A stretch of DNA of 62,584 nucleotides from Gloeocapsopsis sp. IPPAS B-1203 (GTDB lineage Bacteria; Cyanobacteriota; Cyanobacteriia; Cyanobacteriales; Chroococcidiopsidaceae), in the NCBI RefSeq assembly GCF_002749975.1, contig NZ_PEIG01000024.1:1-62584 (forward strand), read 5' to 3'. The notes under the pieces are model-generated. The model ran no database searches. It saw nothing but the letters and a program-made list of their open reading frames with translations, and was not told where the DNA came from. The position numbers and the translations under genes are program-made. This document shows, piece after piece, positions 48,419 to 55,600 of the stretch (position 1 is the stretch's first letter; every line of letters begins with the position of its first letter).

Positions 48419-48435
48419 ATGAAATTAGGATGAAA
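48419..48435. promoter_or_regulatory. Direct repeat ATGAAA-N5-ATGAAA, probable RppA site
   Basis: Two ATGAAA hexamers with an 11-bp period, 67 bp before the adaptor ATG and on the correct side of the operon. The same arrangement with shared flanks (TGTAAAA before it) is found at 50166-50182. OmpR-family regulators bind such direct repeats. The assignment to RppA is inference. Confidence 0.6.
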
Positions 48436-48477
48436 TATTTTATTCTTGGTAATTTATCAAAACGTCAATTTGACGGA

Positions 48478-48606
48478 AGAGCTAAGCGGTTGAAACCGCA
48501 GCTACACATACAAAACCTATCTTTATAGGTTTCTACAATCCTAATTTTTCGTAGTCCACGGAGGTGGATTTGGTTTATTGAGTTGCGAATTTATTCGCCA
48601 AGCTCT
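48478..48606. mobile_element. MITE-like structured repeat, copy A
   Basis: 129 bp with imperfect ends AGAGCTAAGCG and CGCCAAGCTCT (inverted). It contains a chain of hairpins: GCGGTTGAAACCGC, AAACCTA...TAGGTTT, CCACGGAGGTGG and GCGAATTTATTCGC. The last one supplies the stop codon of the methyltransferase gene. A diverged copy in the same orientation lies at 49258-49372. No coding capacity. Confidence 0.6.
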
Positions 48607-49223
48607 ACAGAAGCTGTAGCAATCATTAACCCCCATACAATCCCAAAGCGAACTCTTGTAGCACGGGAAATTTGATATCCTGCGGATGTTAGTAAAGAAT
48701 GAAACTCTGCTTGCGTGTAACATTGCTTGTAAGCAGAATCAAAAATTGGTAACACCCAGTCGCAGATTCTACACAGTAAGTAATCTTTGCACCAATCTAA
48801 AATGACGACGTGACCATGAGGCTTGAGAACGCGTTTCATCTCTAGCAAAGCCGCCTGAGGATCGTCAAAATAGTGAAACGAACTCGCACACACGATCGCA
48901 TCAAAACTGCGATCAGCAAAAGGTAACGCCGATGCAGGAGCGGTATAAAATGAAACATTAAGATACTTGCGACATTTTTCGCGGGCGATCGCGAGCATCT
49001 TCTCGGAAATATCCACCCCGACAATCTTTTGCTGAGAATTATCAGCGAGTAGTAGCCGTTCAAACTCTCCTGTTCCACAGGCAACATCGAGTACAGTTGC
49101 AGTTGGTGAAATATCTGCCCAAGCTTGGAGAAACGATAACGTACTACCAACATAGCTGCTCCAGCGTTGATCGTACACCGCTGCCATTTGGTCATATTGC
49201 TGACGAACCTTAGTTTCAGTCAT
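48591..49223 (-). CDS. Class I SAM-dependent methyltransferase
   Basis: 210 aa from ATG 49223, which has GGAG 7 bp upstream; an ATG at 49244 has no such site. Motif I VLDVACGTGEFERLL near residue 43, VGVDISEKMLAIAR (acidic loop), FDAIVCASSFHYFDDP and VLKPHGHVVILDW. The Methyltransf_11 type; substrate unknown (quinones, lipids or small molecules are common). The last residues are encoded inside the repeat at 48478-48606, so the C-terminus may be truncated or altered. Confidence 0.85.
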   Translation of the reverse strand: MTETKVRQQYDQMAAVYDQRWSSYVGSTLSFLQAWADISPTATVLDVACGTGEFERLLLADNSQQKIVGVDISEKMLAIAREKCRKYLNVSFYTAPASALPFADRSFDAIVCASSFHYFDDPQAALLEMKRVLKPHGHVVILDWCKDYLLCRICDWVLPIFDSAYKQCYTQAEFHSLLTSAGYQISRATRVRFGIVWGLMIATASVELGE

Positions 49224-49257
49224 GCTAAATCTCCACGGTGCCATGAAAAAATCACAC

Positions 49258-49372
49258 TCTTCCTCCGACTGAAGTCGGCGCTACCTAAGAAAAGTGTACC
49301 TTCGTACACTAAAACAGAATATTTGTCAGTAATTACACGGTGTTAGACTTTGTTCGGTAGCGAATTTATCAA
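49258..49372. mobile_element. MITE-like structured repeat, copy B (degenerate)
   Basis: Same order of features as copy A: hairpin CCGACTGAAGTCGG followed by CGCTAC, hairpin AGTGTACCTTCGTACACT, then a CACGGTGTTAGACTTTG segment and AGCGAATTTAT. It lies immediately upstream of the methyltransferase gene, so the gene is bracketed by the two copies. Confidence 0.5.
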
Positions 49373-49378
49373 GGAATT

Positions 49379-50056
49379 CTATTGCTTATACCAAGCTTGT
49401 CGCCACTCTTGCATCTGCTCGATTTCTGTCTCTTGTGAATTGATAATTTCTTGAGCCAAATTTCTAATTTCAGGACGCTGAGATTTCTCTAAAGCATCTT
49501 GCGCCATAATGACAGCGCTTTCGTGATGAGGAATCATCGCATCAATGAGGCGTCGATCAAATTCAGCATCAGCAGCCCCTAGATCGCCATGCATCATCAT
49601 GCTATGCATCTGCTGTTGAGACATTGGTACGGTTTCACCTGTCTGAGGATCGTAAGCGACGGGAGCGTCACTGGCTTGCGGATACCATGCTTGTCGCCAC
49701 TGCTGCAATTGTGTAATTTCCCGTTGTTGCGCTGCAATGATCTCTGTCGCTAGCTCTCGAATTTCTGCGCGTTGAGATTTTTCTAAAGCTTCTTGCGCCA
49801 TTTCTACAGCACCTTGATGGTGGGGAATCATCGCATCTATAAATCGCAAGTCGTAGTTCTCATCCGCAGGACCTAAATTCATTGCCATGGCATGATCCAT
49901 ACCATTATGCGGCATTCCCTGCATATCATGAGTACCTGACGCTGGTGTATTTGTTACTTGCGTTTGAGTCGGCGGAACAGCTGCACAAGATACGATGAAT
50001 CCACCTGTTGCAGCGATCGCCATAATATTTAACGCAAAACGCTTTTTTAAAAGCAT
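49379..50056 (-). CDS. DUF305 lipoprotein with two four-helix domains (CopM-like)
   Basis: 225 aa from ATG 50056 (GAGGAG about 11 bp upstream). The upstream in-frame ATG at 50089 lies within the predicted promoter and is rejected. Signal peptide ending IVSC, so probably a lipoprotein. Met/His-rich linker (HDMQGMPHNGMDHAMAM), then two DUF305 units, each with MIPHH: FIDAMIPHHQGAVEMAQ and LIDAMIPHHESAVIMAQ. In Synechocystis the DUF305 protein CopM binds copper in the periplasm. Role here inferred from that and from the copper genes nearby. Confidence 0.85.
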   Translation of the reverse strand: MLLKKRFALNIMAIAATGGFIVSCAAVPPTQTQVTNTPASGTHDMQGMPHNGMDHAMAMNLGPADENYDLRFIDAMIPHHQGAVEMAQEALEKSQRAEIRELATEIIAAQQREITQLQQWRQAWYPQASDAPVAYDPQTGETVPMSQQQMHSMMMHGDLGAADAEFDRRLIDAMIPHHESAVIMAQDALEKSQRPEIRNLAQEIINSQETEIEQMQEWRQAWYKQ

Positions 50057-50087
50057 CTTTGAATCACTCCTCAAAACAAACATTTTC

Positions 50088-50119
50088 ATCTTATAATCTC
50101 TAGTCAACTGGAGAGTCAA
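50088..50119 (-). promoter_or_regulatory. MerR-type metal-responsive promoter/operator (copy 1)
   Basis: On the minus strand: TTGACT at 50119-50114, a dyad ACTCTCCA...TAGAGATT centred on GTTGAC, then TATAAG at 50095-50090. The same arrangement occurs before the other DUF305 gene at 54632. Long -35/-10 spacing with an internal dyad is typical of CueR/CoaR-like MerR activators. The regulator gene is not in the window. Confidence 0.6.
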
Positions 50120-50165
50120 TAAAAGAGGCGATCGCACCATACCCCATTTAGTTTGCTCTGTAAAA

Positions 50166-50182
50166 ATGAAATAAAGATGAAA
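50166..50182. promoter_or_regulatory. Direct repeat ATGAAA-N5-ATGAAA (second copy)
   Basis: Same 11-bp-period repeat and same TGTAAAA left flank as at 48419-48435. It is about 110 bp upstream of the DUF305 start and upstream of the MerR-type element, so this gene could receive two inputs. Confidence 0.55.
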
Positions 50183-50285
50183 TGCAGATGAGTGGTTAGT
50201 GGCTAGTTACTAGTGGTCAGTGGTAATAAAAGAAAAGTTTATATGTAATATTTCTCCCCTACACCTCAGCTTCTTCTACTCATAA

Positions 50286-52223
50286 CTAACTTACTGGCAC
50301 TGTAAAGTAAAACTGACTGCCCTGATTTTTACCTCTAGACTCAGCCCAAATTTGTCCTCCCAAACCTTGAACAATCTGGCGACAAATTGCGAGTCCTAGC
50401 CCTGTTCCACTGGAGATGCGTCGGAGATATTCTTCTTCTTGCGAGAAACGAGTAAATATGGCTTCTAACTGACTTGGTTCAATACCTCTACCTGTGTCAG
50501 CAATACAGACTTCAATCAGAGAAGTGCGCTTGGATGCTAGCTTATTTTTTAGCGATCGCGCCTTGATTGTGACTTTACCATCAGGTGCAAACTTTAAAGC
50601 ATTATCAATTAATTTAGTCAAAACTTGAACCAGTCCTTCACCATCTGCCAAAACAAGCGGTAATTTTGATGGTAGATTGACAGCTATACGAGCCAAATCT
50701 TGTGGCGACCACCAAGCTTTGAGACTATTCAGGGCTAAATTAAGACATTCCTGGAGTGAAATTGGTTCTAATTGCCAATGAACCTGTCCACTTTCTAAGC
50801 GAGAAAGCGTAATAAAATCTTGAGTGAGCTTTCGCAGACGCTCAGCATCAGTCAAAGCTGTTTGCAGCATGACTTGCTGCATTTCTAACGTCATTTCTGG
50901 TTCAGATGCTAAAGTTTCCAAACAAATTTGGATTGTAGATAAAGGAGTACGCAATTCATGACCAACAATCGCAATTAAGTTGCTCCGAGTGCGTTCTAAT
51001 GCAGCTAATTGATTGTTAAGTTCTTCGAGGCGAATATATGCTTGCGCTTGAATTAAAGCAACACCGACTTGATTTGCGATCGCTTCTACTAAACCAACAT
51101 CTTGCTCTTGCCAAATATAGGGTTCCGCGCCTGTGTGATGAATTTCCAACATCCCAAGTAGTGTTTCTTGGTAAATCACAGGAACGAGTAACCACGAGCG
51201 AATCCTAGAACGTGATAGCAGAGTTGTTAACGCCGGATTTGCTTGTAAGCTAGGAAGTTTGGTTACGTCTGTAACAGCGATCGCTTTTTCGGTTGCTACA
51301 GCAGCTTGAAACAAGGGATTATCAACTAAAAGCCAAGTTTCTCCTTTTAACGCCGTCATTCCAGGCGCTAGGGCTTCGTACTCAATCGTGACATCTTGAT
51401 AAATGCGATCGCAACGATACAGTAAACAGCGACAATGCTCAAAAGTTCGTCCTAATTCCTCTACAGCCGTCGTGAGAATCTCGTGTAAATTCAACGAACG
51501 GCGAATTGCAGTAGTGATTGAGTTAACGAGACGTTCTTGGCGTTCTTGGGTTGCGATCGTGCGATAAGCTTTCAACAAGCGATACTGACTTGCTTGCAAA
51601 TGAGTCACTAAGCGTTCAGTAAATGTTACAGCGTCAATACTTCCTCGTCCCACTGACGCCATGAGTGGAATTGCATTTAAACTGAACCTTACTCGCGCTT
51701 GTTGTATTTTCTGGGCTAACTCTGGTCGGTAAACTAGAATCCTTGCAAGTAAAAGATGAGCGACTTGACAGCTAATTTGCCGATCAAAAGTCCAGATTCC
51801 CTCAAACTGTCGCGCTTGATCGATGACTGGAGGCGCGTCTGGCGTGAAATGCTCTTGACAAATTAAACAAGCCGTGTATTCCTGCCCCACAACAACTAAG
51901 TGCCACTCATTTACCAGCTGATCGCGATGATCGAAAGGAATTGTTTCGTAAGGTTCGGCTGCAGATGCAAAGTTAGACTCTGGTGTAGCCAAAACGTAAA
52001 CTTGATCAGTGCGTTGGGCAATTTGCTGATAGCGTCTTGTTTCGGTGCGATAAAAGCGTTCGCGTTGAAAATTGGCGATGACTAACGGTTTATCTTTCCC
52101 ATTGAGGACTAAATCTTCGATCGCGTGCGATAGCGCCGTTAAGGAAGACTTGAAATACCTTTGAGGATGTAAGTCAGGTCGGGCTTGAAGTAACTCCTGG
52201 AGTGGAGAATGCAAAATCCTCAT
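50286..52223 (-). CDS. DICT-GAF sensor histidine kinase
   Basis: 645 aa from ATG 52223. The N-terminal DICT domain (about 1-190; FKSSLTALSHAIEDLV, PLVIANFQRERFY and HLVVVGQEYTACLICQEH) is followed by a GAF domain (about 230-395), HisKA (LIAIVGHELRTPLSTIQICLE) and HATPase (LIDNALKFAPDG, DTGRGIEP, GTGLGLAICRQIVQGLGG). No response regulator is adjacent. DICT domains are common in cyanobacteria, often in light-related signalling proteins. Its neighbours are DUF1830 and a pentapeptide protein. Confidence 0.9.
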   Translation of the reverse strand: MRILHSPLQELLQARPDLHPQRYFKSSLTALSHAIEDLVLNGKDKPLVIANFQRERFYRTETRRYQQIAQRTDQVYVLATPESNFASAAEPYETIPFDHRDQLVNEWHLVVVGQEYTACLICQEHFTPDAPPVIDQARQFEGIWTFDRQISCQVAHLLLARILVYRPELAQKIQQARVRFSLNAIPLMASVGRGSIDAVTFTERLVTHLQASQYRLLKAYRTIATQERQERLVNSITTAIRRSLNLHEILTTAVEELGRTFEHCRCLLYRCDRIYQDVTIEYEALAPGMTALKGETWLLVDNPLFQAAVATEKAIAVTDVTKLPSLQANPALTTLLSRSRIRSWLLVPVIYQETLLGMLEIHHTGAEPYIWQEQDVGLVEAIANQVGVALIQAQAYIRLEELNNQLAALERTRSNLIAIVGHELRTPLSTIQICLETLASEPEMTLEMQQVMLQTALTDAERLRKLTQDFITLSRLESGQVHWQLEPISLQECLNLALNSLKAWWSPQDLARIAVNLPSKLPLVLADGEGLVQVLTKLIDNALKFAPDGKVTIKARSLKNKLASKRTSLIEVCIADTGRGIEPSQLEAIFTRFSQEEEYLRRISSGTGLGLAICRQIVQGLGGQIWAESRGKNQGSQFYFTVPVS

Positions 52224-52282
52224 CACCAATCTACGTAAAACCTAATCTGTAATGTCCCTCAGCCCAAATGGTGAGGGATAAG

Positions 52283-52555
52283 TTAAATTATCTCTCCAGA
52301 TCCCTCATGAACCTGCAAACGAGAACAAAGAATTTTATCGGATAAAGTCGCATTAACGAGCTTACTGGTGTGGATTTCTAACTCAGCTTCTGGTGGTGCT
52401 GTAAAAAAAAGTCTTTGTCCAGGAAAAACAGTTCGTTCAAAGTACCAGCTAGGGATGTTAGAAATGCGGGTAATCTGCAACAGACTAGTATGATTGACGT
52501 AGCAACATAAGATTTGGCGATCGCATTCTGTTGTTGAGGCAAAACTTTGGGTCAT
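52283..52555 (-). CDS. DUF1830 protein, 90 aa
   Basis: ILCCYVNHTSLLQITRISNIPSWYFERTVFPGQRLFFTAPPEAELEIHTS matches the DUF1830 family, small cyanobacterial proteins of unknown function. ATG at 52555. 28 bp separate it from the pentapeptide gene and about 60 bp from the kinase start, all on the minus strand, so one transcript is possible. Confidence 0.82.
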   Translation of the reverse strand: MTQSFASTTECDRQILCCYVNHTSLLQITRISNIPSWYFERTVFPGQRLFFTAPPEAELEIHTSKLVNATLSDKILCSRLQVHEGSGEII

Positions 52556-52582
52556 AAAATAAATCCTTACTCAGTTGTACTG

Positions 52583-53062
52583 CTAATTTGCAAGTAAGTC
52601 TCCACTTAAGTTTGCCCCATTTAGAACGGTTTGGCTTAAATCTGCACCACTAATATCTACTAATCTTATCTCTGCATATCGCAAATCAGCACCTTTTAAC
52701 TTTGCTTTGGTTAACTTAGCGCGATTTAGTTGGGATAACCTCAAATCTGCTTTAACGAGTAGTGCTTCGCTCAAATCTGCTTCCCTGAGGGTTGCCTTAA
52801 TTAAAATTGACTTACTCAAGTTTGCTTGATGTAAAGTTGCTTGAGTCAAGTCAGCCCTCCACAGAATTGCTCCAGCTAAGTTTGCAGAACTTAAGTTAGT
52901 TTTTCTTAGGTTAGCAGCAGTCAAGTTAGCTCGCGCTAAGTCTGCGCCCCAAAGAATGGCACCTTGTAGATTAACTTCACTTAAGTTAATTCCCCGTAAA
53001 TTGGCAAAGCTAAAATCTCTCTCTCCTGCTGCATATCGCCGATTCAGTTCATCAGCATCCAT
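52583..53062 (-). CDS. Pentapeptide-repeat protein
   Basis: About 159 aa from ATG 53062 (a TTG at 53077 would add five). From residue 18 it is almost wholly A(D/N)LXX pentapeptides (ANLRG, VNLQG, ADLAR, ANLTA, ADLRL ...), which form a right-handed quadrilateral beta helix. The N-terminal MDADELNRRYAAGERDFSF is a common cap for cyanobacterial members. Function not predictable. Confidence 0.9.
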   Translation of the reverse strand: MDADELNRRYAAGERDFSFANLRGINLSEVNLQGAILWGADLARANLTAANLRKTNLSSANLAGAILWRADLTQATLHQANLSKSILIKATLREADLSEALLVKADLRLSQLNRAKLTKAKLKGADLRYAEIRLVDISGADLSQTVLNGANLSGDLLAN

Positions 53063-53094
53063 ACGGTTTTTTCTCAAACTTATATGAGCTTAAG

Positions 53095-53265
53095 AAAGTT
53101 ATGAGTTATGAGTGTTGAGTTTAAGAGAGTTAAGAAATTTCTTTTAATTAATTCAAAACTCAAAACTCAAAATAATTGCTTCCGCACCTTTGTTTGCGAA
53201 CAATTCAAAACGTGCTAAGGCACCGCTACGCTAACAAAACTCATAACTCATAACTCTTTATGATT
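53095..53265. repeat. Composite repeat between pentapeptide gene and ocp
   Basis: A TGAGTGTTGAG array, an AACTCAAAA stretch, a diverged copy of the extension (GCTTCCGCACC...GCGAAC at 53178-53202) and a perfect 29-bp element at 53212-53240, all inverted relative to the copy at 16984-17054. Confidence 0.82.
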
Positions 53266-53278
53266 CAACACTCTAGTT

Positions 53279-54241
53279 TTATCGAGGGCGTAGATTTAGT
53301 AGTTCTTGTGGAGACGCCAGCATATCAATTGCAACGAAGAAAATTTTGCCTTGAGGATTGAGTAAAAACCGCCAACCAATGTTCATTCCTACATTCACAC
53401 CAAACCAAGGCGTTTGAACGACTCCGGTGACTTTCAACTGCTTAGAACCATCGGGCAAAGTCTCTGATATACCTTGTTGTGGCATAAGATTTAGCCCTTG
53501 TGCTTCGGATCGCATGTATTTTGCGATCGCATCAGGACCTACAATTGGCTTTTGAAAAGGTGGTTGCAAAGCACCATCAGGGGTAAATAATGCCAGCGCA
53601 GCCTCAAAGTCATCAGCATTCAACGCAGCAAAATAGCTGAGAACTGTAGAGTCTGAAATTCCTTCAACTTTAAGCTTTGTCGGCGCAGGTTCAGTACGTG
53701 GGAACATCGGCTCATCGGCTGTTTCTGTGGGACTAGGTGCGACAGCATCTTCAAATCCCATATCGACTACAGCATTACGCAATACTGTAATTTGTTCGCC
53801 TGGATCGAGTTGCTGAATTGCCGCAAGTACTGCTTTGACACCAGGAGTCATTTGATAGTCTGGAGGAATAGGAGCAACAACTCCTTGCTTCATTAGTTCC
53901 CCTAGCTCATACCAAAAAGCCAACTTAGTATTAACACTAAAGAACCCATAAGAACGACTGAGTGGCGTATTCGCACGGCTAGCCAAATCGCGCATAAATT
54001 GTGTCTGATCAGCAGCTGACATCTGCTTGACTTGATTGAGCAAACCCTCTGCGAGTTGTAAGCGGGCTGCGCCTACCGCAGCCGGAGTGATTGTCCGCCC
54101 CATCTCGGTATAGGCATACCACAGTAGTGCCAATTTATCATCGACGTTAAGTTGCTCGAATAGCGCGATCGTTGCCGGAATCGGACTTGGTACTTGTGTA
54201 TCAGTGAAGATAGTTTGTGCTGATTCGAGTGTATAAGTCAT
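53279..54241 (-). CDS. ocp: Orange carotenoid protein
   Basis: 320 aa, full length. N-terminal all-helical domain (about 20-165) and C-terminal NTF2-like domain (about 195-315). Residues that hold the ketocarotenoid are present: Tyr in LLWYAYTEMG (44-type), Trp in FWYELGELM (110-type), Tyr in VLSYFAALN (201-type) and Trp in MNIGWRFLLNP (288-type), as is the Arg in VLRNAVVDMG (155-type). Blue-light activation quenches phycobilisomes. It differs clearly from the Synechocystis OCP1 sequence, and no frp gene follows, so an OCP2/OCPX-like form is likely (inference). Downstream of an hli gene. Confidence 0.95.
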   Translation of the reverse strand: MTYTLESAQTIFTDTQVPSPIPATIALFEQLNVDDKLALLWYAYTEMGRTITPAAVGAARLQLAEGLLNQVKQMSAADQTQFMRDLASRANTPLSRSYGFFSVNTKLAFWYELGELMKQGVVAPIPPDYQMTPGVKAVLAAIQQLDPGEQITVLRNAVVDMGFEDAVAPSPTETADEPMFPRTEPAPTKLKVEGISDSTVLSYFAALNADDFEAALALFTPDGALQPPFQKPIVGPDAIAKYMRSEAQGLNLMPQQGISETLPDGSKQLKVTGVVQTPWFGVNVGMNIGWRFLLNPQGKIFFVAIDMLASPQELLNLRPR

Positions 54242-54298
54242 GGTTGGAAACTCCGATGGCGTTTTTTAATTTGCTTTCAAAATTTAGAGACGTTAAAC

Positions 54299-54511
54299 CT
54301 AAGAAAGATTAGCAAAAAAGCCTATTAAGCCGTGTCCAGTGAATACTTCCAATGCTAGTAGTGACACAAACCCAATCATTGCTAAGCGACCGTTAAGCAA
54401 TTCAGCATAAGGTGTAAAGCCAGTTTGGCTTTCTTGTACATACATCTTGGGTTCAATCGCAAAGGTGTTTGCTAAACCTCTGTCATCAATAACGTATTGG
54501 CGTGCGCTCAT
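54299..54511 (-). CDS. High-light-inducible protein (HLIP)
   Basis: 70 aa with one membrane helix and the chlorophyll-binding motif ELLNGRLAMIGF (near residue 38). Usual size for an HLIP. It binds chlorophyll and carotenoid and protects photosystem assembly. GGAGAG ribosome site upstream. It precedes ocp by 57 bp on the same strand, so an hli-ocp operon is likely. Confidence 0.93.
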   Translation of the reverse strand: MSARQYVIDDRGLANTFAIEPKMYVQESQTGFTPYAELLNGRLAMIGFVSLLALEVFTGHGLIGFFANLS

Positions 54512-54537
54512 AAAACTCTCCGGCTCTGTGTCTCTTT

Positions 54538-54555
54538 TATGTAACTAAATGTAAC
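54538..54555 (-). promoter_or_regulatory. HLR1 element (RpaB box) upstream of hli-ocp
   Basis: On the minus strand: GTTACATTTAGTTACATA, two GTTACA hexamers at a 10-bp period with correct A/T at the following positions. It matches the HLR1 consensus (G/T)TTACA(T/A)(T/A)NN(G/T)TTACA(T/A)(T/A). It lies about 27-44 bp before the hli ATG and may overlap the -10, with a TTTACA 17 bp upstream. Control by RpaB is established for HLR1-bearing hli genes. Confidence 0.85.
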
Positions 54556-54631
54556 AGAAACTCTTAAGTTTTGTAAAGTTTTTTAGAAAAATTGTTACAC
54601 AAATTGCCTAAAAGAACTTTTTGCATACCCC

Positions 54632-54663
54632 TTGACTCTCTAGTTGAGTAGAGAGTTTACCAT
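54632..54663 (+). promoter_or_regulatory. MerR-type metal-responsive promoter/operator (copy 2)
   Basis: TTGACT at 54632-54637, dyad arms ACTCTCTA and TAGAGAGT around GTTGAG, then TACCAT about 20 bp after the -35. Nearly the same as the element at 50088-50119. About 70 bp before the DUF305 start, heading the DUF305-chaperone-ATPase-cupredoxin run. Confidence 0.65.
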
Positions 54664-54733
54664 ATAGTCATAGCAAAACGGTTTGACCTACCGTAAACCG
54701 TCAGATAGTGCCTTTGGCAAAGAAAGGAGCAAT

Positions 54734-55366
54734 ATGCTCAAAAAATCAATACTTTACGGGCTTGTAGGTGTACTTGCAGGTAGTGCAATTCCAGCTTTGA
54801 TCGTCAGTGGTAGAGCAAATAGCCAAGCACTGCAGTCTTCTCCTTGCAATATGACCATGCATAGCGCCATGGCTGGGAGACAACAACAGCACTTCATCGA
54901 AATGATGATTCCGCACCACCAAGAAGCAGTAGATATGGCAGAGTTAGCACTGGCAAAAGCTCAACGTCCTGAAATTAGAAAATTGGCTGAAAGTATTAAA
55001 ACCGAGCAGACACGAGAAATTGAGCAGATGCGATCGTGGTACAAAAAATGGTATGGCACCGAAGTACCTGCAACCACGATGACTGGCATGGAAATGCGTC
55101 ACGGAAGAGGACAAAGAATGCAGGGAATGGCAATGCGATCGCCCATGATGAGCATGGATATGGAATCTCTGAGAACTGCATCTGACTTCGATCGAGAATT
55201 CATTCGTCAGATGATTCCGCATCATCGATCAGCAATCATGATGGCGCGAATGGTTGCCAACCGAGCAGAACGTCCAGAAATTCGTAACTTGGCGCAAACA
55301 ATTATTCAGTCGCAATCCGCTGAAATTAACCAAATGCAGCAATGGTATCAAGCCTGGTATCAGTAG
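54734..55366 (+). CDS. DUF305 periplasmic protein, two domains (CopM-like)
   Basis: 210 aa from ATG 54734 with AAGGAG 6 bp upstream (a TTG at 54683 is ignored). Signal peptide (MLKKSILYGLVGVLAGSAIPALIVSGRANS), first DUF305 unit (HFIEMMIPHHQEAVDMAELAL...TREIEQMRSWYKKWY), a Met/His-rich linker (MTGMEMRHGRGQRMQGMAMR...) and a second unit (EFIRQMIPHHRSAIMMARMV...EINQMQQWYQAWYQ). Met/His content suggests Cu(I) binding. First gene of a copper-handling run. Confidence 0.88.
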   Translation: MLKKSILYGLVGVLAGSAIPALIVSGRANSQALQSSPCNMTMHSAMAGRQQQHFIEMMIPHHQEAVDMAELALAKAQRPEIRKLAESIKTEQTREIEQMRSWYKKWYGTEVPATTMTGMEMRHGRGQRMQGMAMRSPMMSMDMESLRTASDFDREFIRQMIPHHRSAIMMARMVANRAERPEIRNLAQTIIQSQSAEINQMQQWYQAWYQ

Positions 55367-55389
55367 ATTTTTTATTCATCTCTAAACTT

Positions 55390-55584
55390 ATGACACTCAC
55401 ACTCAAAGTTCCTAAAATGGCGTGTTCAGCTTGCGTAAATACAATTACCGAAGCAATTAAGTCAGTAGATGCTACCGCAACTGTTCAAGCTGAACCAAAA
55501 ACCAAACTTGTCAACGTCGAAACTCAAGCATCCGAAACCGTAGTTAAAGAAGCTTTAGCATCTGTTGGATATCCCACTGCTTAA
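55390..55584 (+). CDS. HMA-domain copper chaperone (Atx1-like)
   Basis: 64 aa from ATG 55390, a single ferredoxin-like HMA domain. MTLTLKVPKMACSACVNTITEAIKSVD holds the Cu(I) motif MACSAC (Cys-x-x-Cys near 12-15). Cyanobacterial Atx1 hands copper to P-type ATPases, and the ATPase gene starts 16 bp after its stop. Confidence 0.92.
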   Translation: MTLTLKVPKMACSACVNTITEAIKSVDATATVQAEPKTKLVNVETQASETVVKEALASVGYPTA

Positions 55585-55600
55585 TTGAAAGGATTCTCTT

